Source: Schaalia odontolytica (GTDB lineage Bacteria; Actinomycetota; Actinomycetes; Actinomycetales; Actinomycetaceae). From it: DNA of 5,609 nt. Under the pieces are notes generated by a model. The model did not search any database. It was not told where the DNA came from and worked only from the letters and a program-made list of their open reading frames with translations. The stretch is from contig CATYYP010000130.1 in assembly GCA_958415245.1 (NCBI GenBank), positions 1 through 5,609 on the forward strand, written 5' to 3'. The position numbers were made by a program, and so were the translations under genes. Below are positions 1 through 5,609 of this stretch, in pieces. Position 1 is the stretch's first letter, and every line of letters starts with the position of its first letter.

Positions 1-23
1 TTTTTTCCCGTACGGTTAGGTTC

Positions 24-1235
24 ATGAACATCACACGACGCACCCTGACAGCCTCCGCTCTCGTCGCTGCTACCACGCTCGCCCTGGGCGCCTGCGGCTC
101 CTCGAAGCCCCAGACTCCTGCGGCTGCGCCCACCGCCGAGGCCACCACGGCTGCACCCACCCAGTCCGCAACTCCCGCCTCGGTTCCGACGGTCCCGGGT
201 TACCGCCCCGGCGAGATCCCCCCGATCCCGCTCTTCTCGGTTCCCGCGATCGACGTGTTCGCCTCGAACGCGGATAAGGCCGTCGTCCAGGCAGCCTCCT
301 CGTCCCTCGCTTCCGTTCCTGGCGTGACGGTCTCCCCCGCCAAGTGCGACGGCACGTCCCTGGTGTCCGGCTCGACGGTCCTGGGCGGCGACGGCTCCGC
401 CGTTTCCTCCAACGATAAGGGCACGGTCGTTAACGACGGCACCGGCTCCGGCGTCATCACCGAGGGTCCCATCTCCATCATCTACGGCGGCGATGGCTCG
501 GGCACCTACTCCAATGCCGACACCATGGTGACCATCACCGTCGAGGCCGACGGTTCGGGCACCTACTCCACGACGACGACCAGCATCATCCTGGACGGCA
601 ATGGCGGCGGCAACTACTCCAATACGACCTCCATGGAGTCGATCATCAACAAAGGTGACGGCTCCGGCCAGTTCTCCAAGGGCACCGTCACGATCATCAA
701 CAACGGCGACGGCACGGGCAGCTACTCGGACGAGAAGCTGACGATTCAGAACAACGGCAACGGCACGGCCACCGTCAACGGCGTGACCGTCAACGACGCT
801 CCGAAGGTTGAGAAGGTCGGCAAGCTCGGCAAGTTCCCGGCCGTCGAGTCCCTCAAGCCCGTCGAGTCCTGCGGCACGGTCATCACCCTGGAGGACGGCG
901 TCCTCTTTGACTTCGGCAAGTCCGACATCCGCCCCGAAGCCGCCCAGACCCTGAAGAGCCTGGCAGGCGTGCTCAACAACGCGAAGGTTCCCACCGCCCA
1001 CATCTACGGCCACACCGATTCCATCTCGGACGAGGCCTTCAACCTCCAGCTCTCGCAGGAACGCGCGGATGCCGTGTCCGCCGAGCTGAAGAAGGACGGA
1101 GTGAGCGCGATCCTCGATGCGACCGGCTACGGCGAGTCCAAGCCCGTCGCACCCAACGAGAACGCAGATGGTTCGGACAACCCGGCCGGCCGTGCGCTCA
1201 ACCGCCGCGTCGAGATCTTCATCCCCGCCTTCTAG
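24..1235 (+). CDS. OmpA-domain lipoprotein with Gly/Asp-rich beta repeats
   Basis: Predicted exported lipoprotein of 403 aa that attaches to the cell wall. The N-terminus is a lipoprotein signal with lipobox LGAC (lipid-bearing Cys24). A TRRTL motif at residues 4-8 resembles a twin-arginine signal, so Tat export is possible. Residues 28-60 form an Ala/Thr/Pro linker. Residues 121-251 hold about seven repeats around G-D-G-S/T-G-x-Y-S, each followed by an Ile/Val/Thr strand. Residues 285-402 form an OmpA-like domain with FDFGKSDIRPEA, GHTD, LSQERADAV and a C-terminal NRRVEI. Asp332 and Arg347 lie 15 residues apart, as do the two peptidoglycan-contacting residues of known OmpA domains. Cys108 and Cys283 flank the repeats and could form a disulfide. 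The Shine-Dalgarno is weak (AGG at 18-20), but the signal peptide fixes the start. The OmpA domain is certain; the role of the repeats is unknown. Confidence 0.93.
   Translation: MNITRRTLTASALVAATTLALGACGSSKPQTPAAAPTAEATTAAPTQSATPASVPTVPGYRPGEIPPIPLFSVPAIDVFASNADKAVVQAASSSLASVPGVTVSPAKCDGTSLVSGSTVLGGDGSAVSSNDKGTVVNDGTGSGVITEGPISIIYGGDGSGTYSNADTMVTITVEADGSGTYSTTTTSIILDGNGGGNYSNTTSMESIINKGDGSGQFSKGTVTIINNGDGTGSYSDEKLTIQNNGNGTATVNGVTVNDAPKVEKVGKLGKFPAVESLKPVESCGTVITLEDGVLFDFGKSDIRPEAAQTLKSLAGVLNNAKVPTAHIYGHTDSISDEAFNLQLSQERADAVSAELKKDGVSAILDATGYGESKPVAPNENADGSDNPAGRALNRRVEIFIPAF
384..776 (+). repeat. Coding repeats, about 17-19 residues each (GDGSGxYS type)
   Basis: Within the OmpA-domain lipoprotein, cores begin near residues 121, 136, 155, 174, 190, 209, 226 and 243. 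The middle copies read GGDGSGTYS, EADGSGTYS, DGNGGGNYS, KGDGSGQFS and NGDGTGSYS. Each is followed by a short hydrophobic beta-type segment such as VTITV, SIIL or VTII. The cores near 486 and 543 share the base run tcgggcacctactcca, whereas other copies have diverged at DNA level, so these are old repeats kept at protein level. A beta-solenoid or a stacked Gly/Asp turn structure is inferred, not shown. Confidence 0.8.
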
Positions 1236-1285
1236 TACTCTGATTGACGTTTGACCAACTGATCAACATACGAAAGGGAGACACC

Positions 1286-1777
1286 ATGTCCCTGAAGTCC
1301 TTCCTTCCCGCCGCGGCCGCCCTGGCCGTCGCGACCGTGGCCCTGACCGGCTGCTCACAGACCGCGAACGTCTCCGGCGGCGACTCCTCCGCCCCCGCGG
1401 CTTCGTCCGCCCCCGAGGCCTCGAGCAACCCGCGCACGGACACCAAGACGGATTCGTCCACCGACTCCGGCAAGTCCGACACGTCGAAGGATTCGGGTAA
1501 GTCCGACGCCTCCGGCGCCTTCACGGTCAACGAGTCCAACGCTCACGTCGAGATCCCCGCGGGCACGAAGTCCGTCGTTGTCAACGGCTCGAACAACCAC
1601 ATTGAGGGCGAGGCCGTCTCCGAGATCACGGTCAATGGCTCCCAGAATGCCGTCGACGTGAAGTCCGTCCAGACGGTGTCCTTCACGGGCTCCAATAACG
1701 CTGTCCAGTACGAGGACGGAAACGCTCCTCAGGTTGGCAGCGACTTGGGCGCGCATAACGTCGTCTCCAAGGACTGA
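1286..1777 (+). CDS. DUF3060-type lipoprotein
   Basis: Predicted secreted lipoprotein of 163 aa. The ATG at 1286 is chosen because an AAAGGGAG Shine-Dalgarno lies just upstream and the protein then opens with a classical lipoprotein signal (lipobox LTGC, Cys23). An in-frame ATG at 1244 would put 14 polar residues before the signal. Residues 24-77 are a low-complexity Ser/Asp/Lys/Ala spacer typical of surface lipoproteins. Residues 78-163 repeat the pattern V-x-G-S-N-N-x-V (VNGSNNHIEG, VNGSQNAVDV, FTGSNNAVQY), ending in a related GAHNVV. This matches the DUF3060 family known from mycobacterial and other actinobacterial lipoproteins, whose function is undefined. The gene follows the OmpA-domain lipoprotein by 50 nt on the same strand with no good promoter between, so co-transcription is likely. 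Confidence 0.88.
   Translation: MSLKSFLPAAAALAVATVALTGCSQTANVSGGDSSAPAASSAPEASSNPRTDTKTDSSTDSGKSDTSKDSGKSDASGAFTVNESNAHVEIPAGTKSVVVNGSNNHIEGEAVSEITVNGSQNAVDVKSVQTVSFTGSNNAVQYEDGNAPQVGSDLGAHNVVSKD
1463..1516 (+). repeat. 27-bp imperfect tandem repeat, two copies
   Basis: Two 27-bp units at 1463-1489 and 1490-1516 encode DSGKSDTSK and DSGKSDASG in the Ser/Asp/Lys linker of the DUF3060 lipoprotein. Synonymous codons differ between the copies (for example ggc/ggt and gac/gat), so the duplication is not very recent. Such linkers usually act as flexible stalks between the lipid anchor and the folded domain. Confidence 0.7.
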
Positions 1778-1786
1778 CATCCGACG

Positions 1787-1831
1787 CACAATGAGGGGTG
1801 GCACGCATAACGCGCGCCACCCCTCATTGTG
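1787..1831 (+). terminator. Perfect 16-bp hairpin after the lipoprotein genes
   Basis: CACAATGAGGGGTGGC (1787-1802) pairs without mismatch with 1816-1831 across a 13-nt loop. It starts 10 nt after the DUF3060 stop codon. One further pair (1786 with 1832) is G-U when read on the + strand but C-A on the other, which slightly favours + strand use. No T-tract follows on the + strand, so this would be a tail-less hairpin of the kind proposed for actinobacterial terminators. It may also block transcription coming from lsr2. Confidence 0.72.
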
Positions 1832-1832
1832 T

Positions 1833-1872
1833 AAAAAGAATTGCGGGCGCACCTTTCGGTACGCCCGCAATT
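1833..1872 (-). terminator. Intrinsic terminator of lsr2
   Basis: On the - strand an 11-bp stem (1839-1849 with 1862-1872) continues through a U-G wobble and three more pairs to a GAAA tetraloop. CTTTTTAC follows at once, the T5 being 1837-1833. On the + strand the wobble would be a C-A mismatch and there would be no T-tract, so the orientation is clear. It begins 10 nt after the lsr2 stop codon. Confidence 0.85.
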
Positions 1873-1882
1873 GCGTCACGAA

Positions 1883-2212
1883 TCAGGCGTGTGCCTTGCG
1901 GTAGGCCTCAACGATCGGAGCGGGAATGCGACCGCGGTCGGACAGCTCGAGTCCCTCTTCCTTTGCCCAAGCGCGAATCTTCGCGTTCTCCAGGCGCTGC
2001 GTGGGGTTGCCGGCGTTGCCACGGCGGCGGGTCGAACCCACCTTGCGACCAGCCTTAATGTAGGGCTGAATGGCCTCGGCAAATTCCTCGAAATGCGCGC
2101 GGCTCAGATCAATTTCGTACGACGCGCCATTAAAGGCGAAGCGAACAGTCTGATCGGCGGGGGTGCCATCGAAGTCGTCGACAATTTCGACAATCTTCTT
2201 CGTCTTTTTCAT
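1883..2212 (-). CDS. lsr2: Lsr2 nucleoid-associated protein / xenogeneic silencer
   Basis: Cytoplasmic DNA-bridging protein of 109 aa that binds AT-rich DNA and silences transcription, the actinobacterial counterpart of H-NS. Residues 7-55 carry the dimerisation domain with the hallmark VDDFDG (11-16) and SYEIDLS (31-37). A basic Gly/Arg linker (AGRKVGSTRRRGNAG) runs from 54 to 68. The C-terminal DNA-binding domain (about 72-109) has IRAWAKEEGLELSDRGRIP, in which the RGR at 93-95 is the AT-hook-like minor-groove motif. Length is close to the roughly 112 aa of mycobacterial Lsr2. The start at 2212 is preferred over an in-frame ATG at 2278 because the family motifs start directly after MKKTKK and an AGAGGA ribosome site lies 8 nt upstream. 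The gene is divergent from marR across an AT-rich region and has its own terminator. Confidence 0.96.
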   Translation of the reverse strand: MKKTKKIVEIVDDFDGTPADQTVRFAFNGASYEIDLSRAHFEEFAEAIQPYIKAGRKVGSTRRRGNAGNPTQRLENAKIRAWAKEEGLELSDRGRIPAPIVEAYRKAHA

Positions 2213-2266
2213 GTATTCATTCCTCTCGAAGTATTTGGTTTCATTCTCTGACGAGTTCCGATGCTT

Positions 2267-2279
2267 ATTGCACTGCAAT
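2267..2279. promoter_or_regulatory. 13-bp perfect palindrome, possible operator
   Basis: ATTGCA-C-TGCAAT is symmetric around one base. It lies 55-67 bp before the lsr2 start codon and overlaps one possible lsr2 -10 region. Six-base arms suit a small dimeric regulator, but the binding factor is not known. Confidence 0.3.
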
Positions 2280-2302
2280 TAGAGTAACTCAAATCAAACA
2301 AT

Positions 2303-2328
2303 TCAGATCATTCGATCATTCATTCTGA
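2303..2328. repeat. GATCATTC tandem repeat inside a TCAGA/TCTGA dyad
   Basis: GATCATTC occurs twice in tandem (2306-2313 and 2314-2321), followed by ATTC. The pair is bracketed by the inverted 5-mers TCAGA (2303-2307) and TCTGA (2324-2328). The site sits in the AT-rich divergent region between lsr2 and marR. A regulatory role is possible but unproven, and short AT-rich repeats arise easily by chance. Confidence 0.3.
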
Positions 2329-2376
2329 GAACGTGACGTGCGCTGCACCGATTTATACCTGCGTCTAATTGAAAGT

Positions 2377-2382
2377 TATACT
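2377..2382 (+). promoter_or_regulatory. Candidate -10 box of the marR-clc operon
   Basis: TATACT matches the vegetative -10 consensus at five of six positions and lies 57 nt before the MarR start. The upstream -35 is poor: TTTATA at 2352-2357 is 19 nt away. A start of transcription near 2389 would give a leader of about 50 nt carrying the palindrome at 2395-2411. Confidence 0.45.
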
Positions 2383-2394
2383 CGTAGGCAGCCC

Positions 2395-2411
2395 GAGGCC
2401 GATTCGGCCTC
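2395..2411. promoter_or_regulatory. 17-bp perfect palindrome in the marR leader, candidate MarR operator
   Basis: GAGGCCGA-T-TCGGCCTC has eight-base arms around a single central T. It lies just downstream of the -10 candidate and upstream of the marR ribosome site. The length and symmetry fit a MarR dimer, and autorepression from a site close to the promoter is the usual arrangement in that family. In RNA it could also form a 6-bp hairpin with a GAUUC loop. Confidence 0.5.
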
Positions 2412-2439
2412 ACCCGGAAGCATCGAACGAGGAGATCCA

Positions 2440-2891
2440 GTGAGCCGAGCACACCACCCCCGAGCGGCGGCCTGGGAGCTCTACTTCACCACGACGGCTC
2501 GCCTCACCGAGCGCATCGAAGCCGCCCTTAAGTGCCAGGCCGGTCTGTCGATGCCCGAATACTCCGTGCTTCTCATGACCGACCGCGCCGGCGAGGAAGG
2601 CATCCGCCCCTCCCGCCTCGCCCACCAGGTCGTCTTCTCACGCTCGCGCCTCACCCACACGATGAAGCGCCTCGAATCTAGAGGCCTCATCGAGCGCCGC
2701 CCGTGCGAAGGCGACGGGCGCGGAGGCCTCGTCTCCCTGACGCCAGCCGGCAAGGCCCTCTTCGACGAGGCCGCCCTGGTCCAGCGCGACGTCATCCGCC
2801 GCCTCTTCCTCGACGACATCACGCCCGAGGAAATCGACATGCTCACCGGCCTGTTCACGCGGGTGAGCGAACGCCTCGACTCCGACACGCC

Positions 2892-2901
<10 letters not shown>
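2440..2901 (+). CDS. MarR-family transcriptional regulator
   Basis: Dimeric winged-helix DNA-binding regulator of 153 aa, a typical MarR length. Residues 11-33 are the N-terminal dimerisation helix. Residues 37-63 (LSMPEYSVLLMTDRA and following) lead into the helix-turn-helix. The recognition helix is about 67-80 (SRSRLTHTMKRLES). The wing is RGLIERRPCEGDGRGGLVSLTPAG (81-104, in pieces), and C-terminal helices complete the dimer interface. The GTG at 2440 is chosen because GAGGAG stands 5 nt before it. A GTG at 2338 would add 34 residues lacking family features and would place the promoter and palindrome inside the gene. The end overlaps the ClC gene by 10 nt, so the regulator and transporter are probably one unit. 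The ligand is unknown. Cys32, Cys89 and Cys152 are present, but redox sensing is not supported. Confidence 0.92.
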
Positions 2902-4124
<1,223 letters not shown>

Positions 4125-4175
4125 CCGCGCGTCACCGCCCGGGGAACCCCGGCCTCGTCCCCGAGGAGAGGAACC
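4125..4175. terminator. Short hairpins between convergent clc and metB-like genes
   Basis: The 51-nt gap holds CCGGGG-AA-CCCCGG (4139-4152) directly followed by CCTCG-TCCC-CGAGG (4153-4166). A third small dyad, GAGG-AA-CCTC (4168-4177), runs into the stop codon of the - strand gene. No T-tract follows on either strand. A two-way tail-less terminator is plausible from position, but GC-rich DNA makes short hairpins by chance. Confidence 0.4.
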
Positions 4176-5378
4176 TCAGATCTGCGCGAGCGCCTGATCC
4201 AGGTCCGCGATCAGATCGCCGGCATCCTCCAAGCCGACCGCCAGGCGCAGAAGCGTGCCGGGCACGCCGCCCACGCCGCCGACGCGCGTCGAGTGCGTCA
4301 TGATCGCCGGGTGCTCAATGAGGGACTCCGGCGCGCCCAGGGACGCAGCCAGTGCGAAGACGCGCGTGCGCGTCGTCAGCTCGATCGCCGCCTCCTCGGT
4401 GGCGACCTGGAAGGAGAGCACACCTCCCACGCCGGCCGGGTTCTGACGCTGAGCCAGCTCGTAGCCCGGGTCCGAGGCCAGCCCCGGATAGTGGACGGCC
4501 GTGACCTTCGGGTGGGCGGCCAGGAACTCGGCGACCTTCTGCGCGTTCTCTCCGTGACGCTCCACGCGCAGGGCCAGCGTCTTGAGGCCGCGGTGAGCCA
4601 GGTACGTGTCGCGCGGGGAGGGCACGTGCCCGAGGGCCATCTGCAGCTTGACGGCCTCGGCGGCGGCGTCACGCTCCCCAAAGAAGGGCTCGACGTGCGC
4701 GGGCAGCTCCAGGCCATCACGCAGGACGAAAGCGCCGCCGATCACGTCCGAGTGGCCGCCCACGTACTTGGTCGTCGAGTGCACGACGACGTCCGCACCC
4801 AGCTCGAGGGGCCGCTGCAGGACCGGCGTCGCGAAGGTGTTGTCCACGACCAGCAGACCGCCCACCTCGTGCGTGAGGGCCGCGATCGCGGCGATATCCG
4901 TGACCAGCAGGAACGGGTTCGACGGCGTCTCCACCCACACGATCTGCGGGCGCGAGGCGCGGATCACGCGCTCAGCCTCGGCCAGGTCGGTGAGGTCCAC
5001 GGCCTCAGAAGTGATGCCCTCGGCGGGCTTAATGACGCTCAGAAGCTTGTGGGTGCCCCCGTACACGTCGGTCGAATGCACGACGTGGTCGCCGGGGCGC
5101 GCCAGCAGGCGGATCACCGTGTCCTCGGCGCTCATACCCGAGGGGAACGCGAAGCCGTGCGTCGCCCCCTCCAGGGCCGCGAGCGCACCCGCGAACGCGT
5201 TGGTCGTCGGGTTGCCGCAGCGCCCGTATTCGTAGCCTTCTCGCAGCTCGCCGGGCCGATCCTGCACGAACGTCGATGCAACGTGAATCGGAGGCACCAC
5301 GTCGCCCGTGATGGGGTCCGGGTCGAACCCGGCGTGGATGGCCAGCGTGGAGAAGGTCGTACAGTCAGGCGTGCTCAT
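4176..5378 (-). CDS. metB: Cystathionine gamma-synthase-like PLP enzyme (Cys/Met metabolism family)
   Basis: Cytoplasmic PLP enzyme of 400 aa, usual length for the family, normally a homotetramer. CGS joins an activated homoserine ester with cysteine to make cystathionine on the way to methionine. Seen in order: STLAIHAG (10-17), VVPPIHVASTF (27-37), YGRCGNPT (51-58; Tyr51 and Arg53 reach the neighbouring subunit's cofactor), FPSGMSA (78-84), DVYGGTH (104-110; Tyr106 stacks on PLP), VETPSNP (149-155), VVDNTFATP (177-185; Asp179 pairs with the PLP ring nitrogen), STTKYVGGHSD (201-211; Lys204 forms the Schiff base), and SLGAPESLIEHPAIMTH (346-362). Cystathionine gamma-lyase and homoserine sulfhydrylases share these motifs, so the exact reaction is tentative. 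The segment after MTH (STRVGGVGGVPG) departs from the usual pattern. Upstream of the ATG is an in-frame stop, so the start is fixed. Confidence 0.9.
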   Translation of the reverse strand: MSTPDCTTFSTLAIHAGFDPDPITGDVVPPIHVASTFVQDRPGELREGYEYGRCGNPTTNAFAGALAALEGATHGFAFPSGMSAEDTVIRLLARPGDHVVHSTDVYGGTHKLLSVIKPAEGITSEAVDLTDLAEAERVIRASRPQIVWVETPSNPFLLVTDIAAIAALTHEVGGLLVVDNTFATPVLQRPLELGADVVVHSTTKYVGGHSDVIGGAFVLRDGLELPAHVEPFFGERDAAAEAVKLQMALGHVPSPRDTYLAHRGLKTLALRVERHGENAQKVAEFLAAHPKVTAVHYPGLASDPGYELAQRQNPAGVGGVLSFQVATEEAAIELTTRTRVFALAASLGAPESLIEHPAIMTHSTRVGGVGGVPGTLLRLAVGLEDAGDLIADLDQALAQI

Positions 5379-5384
5379 GCCTCC

Positions 5385-5390
5385 ACGCTA
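5385..5390 (-). promoter_or_regulatory. Candidate -10 box giving a leaderless metB-like mRNA
   Basis: On the - strand TAGCGT fits the TANNNT actinobacterial -10 pattern and lies 6 nt before the ATG, the distance expected if transcription begins at the A of ATG. The only Shine-Dalgarno-like sequence, GGAGG, is one base from the ATG, too close for normal use. No -35 box is recognisable, as is common for leaderless actinobacterial promoters. Confidence 0.4.
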
Positions 5391-5451
5391 CGAGGCCGGG
5401 GCCGCATCCGCTGGAGGGTTTCGTCCGCCGGTCGATTGTGACAGCGCGCGC

Positions 5452-5609
5452 CTACACCCAGCCGGCCAGCGCGATGCGCGCCTGCTCCTCCAGGGAAGCG
5501 ACCGCACCCTCCGAGTCATTGCCCCAGGGCACGTAGTGGAAGTCCCCGCCCCCGGCCTCGACGAAGGTCTCGCGGTTGAGCTGGTCGATCTCCTCGAGCG
5601 TCTCCAGGC
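5452..5609 (-). CDS. hemH: Ferrochelatase, C-terminal 51 codons (partial at window edge)
   Basis: Reading leftward from the right edge, an open frame of 51 codons ends at a TAG (5454-5452). It begins LETLEEIDQLNRETF, then VEAGGGDFHYVPWGNDSE, and ends ARIALAGWV. This matches the end of ferrochelatases, where (C)LETLEEI carries the metal-site glutamate, followed by an F-x-E-A-G-G helix end and a strand leading to the P-x-x-N-D turn. The enzyme inserts ferrous iron into a porphyrin late in haem synthesis. The two bases before the first full codon (gc) would suit the Cys often found there. The ETLEE form resembles proteobacterial and eukaryotic enzymes more than the EVLYD form I recall from Bacillus. 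Whether the substrate is protoporphyrin or coproporphyrin cannot be told from this fragment. The stop is 73 nt before the metB-like start on the same strand. Confidence 0.85.
   Translation of the reverse strand, partial: LETLEEIDQLNRETFVEAGGGDFHYVPWGNDSEGAVASLEEQARIALAGWV

Larger units (their letters stand above)
2213..2340 (-). promoter_or_regulatory. AT-rich lsr2 upstream region, likely lsr2 promoter
   Basis: G+C over 2221-2340 is 47 of 120 bases (about 39%), far below the flanking genes. The lsr2 ribosome site (AGAGGA, - strand) is at its inner end. Possible - strand promoter elements are weak: TACTCT (2286-2281), or TTGAGT (2292-2287) with CAATAA (2270-2265) at 16-nt spacing. I cannot choose between them. 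The base composition suits Lsr2 binding, so autoregulation is a reasonable inference. Confidence 0.5.

Noticed and set aside
1..15. TTTTTT followed by CCGTACGG palindrome at the left edge
   Set aside because: The T-run could be the tail of an upstream terminator, but the stem would lie outside the window. The 8-bp palindrome alone is too short to call.
1244..1272. TTGACG near 1244 as a -35 box for the DUF3060 gene
   Set aside because: At proper spacing only a poor -10 (CATACG) is found, and transcription would start inside the ribosome-binding region.
1355..1879. 174-codon - strand frame opposite the DUF3060 gene
   Set aside because: It runs through both terminator hairpins, is Arg/Gly/Val-rich, and lies opposite a gene with a good ribosome site and lipobox.
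1841..2251. 136-codon + strand frame opposite lsr2
   Set aside because: Lsr2 on the other strand is unmistakable; this frame has no recognisable features.
2338..2439. N-terminal extension of MarR from a GTG at 2338
   Set aside because: The added residues lack family features and would cover the -10 candidate and the palindrome. The GTG at 2440 has a strong ribosome site.
2703..2891. Upstream in-frame extension of the ClC gene to an ATG at 2703
   Set aside because: The extra 63 residues are an Arg/Pro-rich out-of-frame reading of marR. The hydrophobic protein begins at 2892-2898.
4293..5441. 382-codon open frame on the + strand opposite the metB-like gene
   Set aside because: It is Arg/Gly/Val-rich without motifs, while the opposite strand encodes a complete PLP enzyme with all active-site residues.

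Overview
The window looks like chromosomal DNA of a high-GC actinobacterium. The basis is strong G/C preference at third codon positions, an Lsr2 nucleoid protein (restricted to Actinobacteria), a DUF3060-type lipoprotein and GTG starts. Family-level placement in the Actinomycetaceae (Actinomyces/Schaalia-like) is inference only. There are no insertion sequences, CRISPR arrays or RNA genes, and no clear sign of recent transfer. Most of the content is ordinary chromosomal genes.

Layout. (1) Bases 24-1777, + strand: two tandem lipoprotein genes 50 nt apart. The first joins a Gly/Asp-rich beta-strand repeat region to a C-terminal OmpA-like peptidoglycan-binding domain. The second has a Ser/Asp/Lys linker and a DUF3060 repeat domain. 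(2) Bases 1778-1882: two strong hairpins between convergent genes; the wobble pairs and the T-tract show which strand each serves. (3) Bases 1883-2212, - strand: lsr2. (4) Bases 2213-2439: a divergent control region, about 39% G+C over 2221-2340, with several dyads. One is a 17-bp perfect palindrome just downstream of a good -10 box for the next gene. (5) Bases 2440-4124, + strand: a MarR-family regulator overlapping a ClC-family chloride channel/transporter by 10 nt, apparently one operon. (6) Bases 4176-5378, - strand: a complete cystathionine gamma-synthase-like PLP enzyme. (7) Bases 5452-5609, - strand: the last 51 codons of a ferrochelatase gene that enters from the right edge.

How the genes relate. 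The two lipoproteins are probably exported together, the OmpA-domain one being held on the cell wall. The MarR regulator probably controls itself and the ClC gene through the leader palindrome. Lsr2, a silencer of AT-rich DNA, sits beside the most AT-rich stretch of the window, which is consistent with autoregulation. The metB-like and hemH genes point the same way, 73 nt apart, but no functional link is evident. No clearly new system is present. The best leads are the repeat/OmpA lipoprotein pair, the altered ClC motifs and the MarR leader palindrome.
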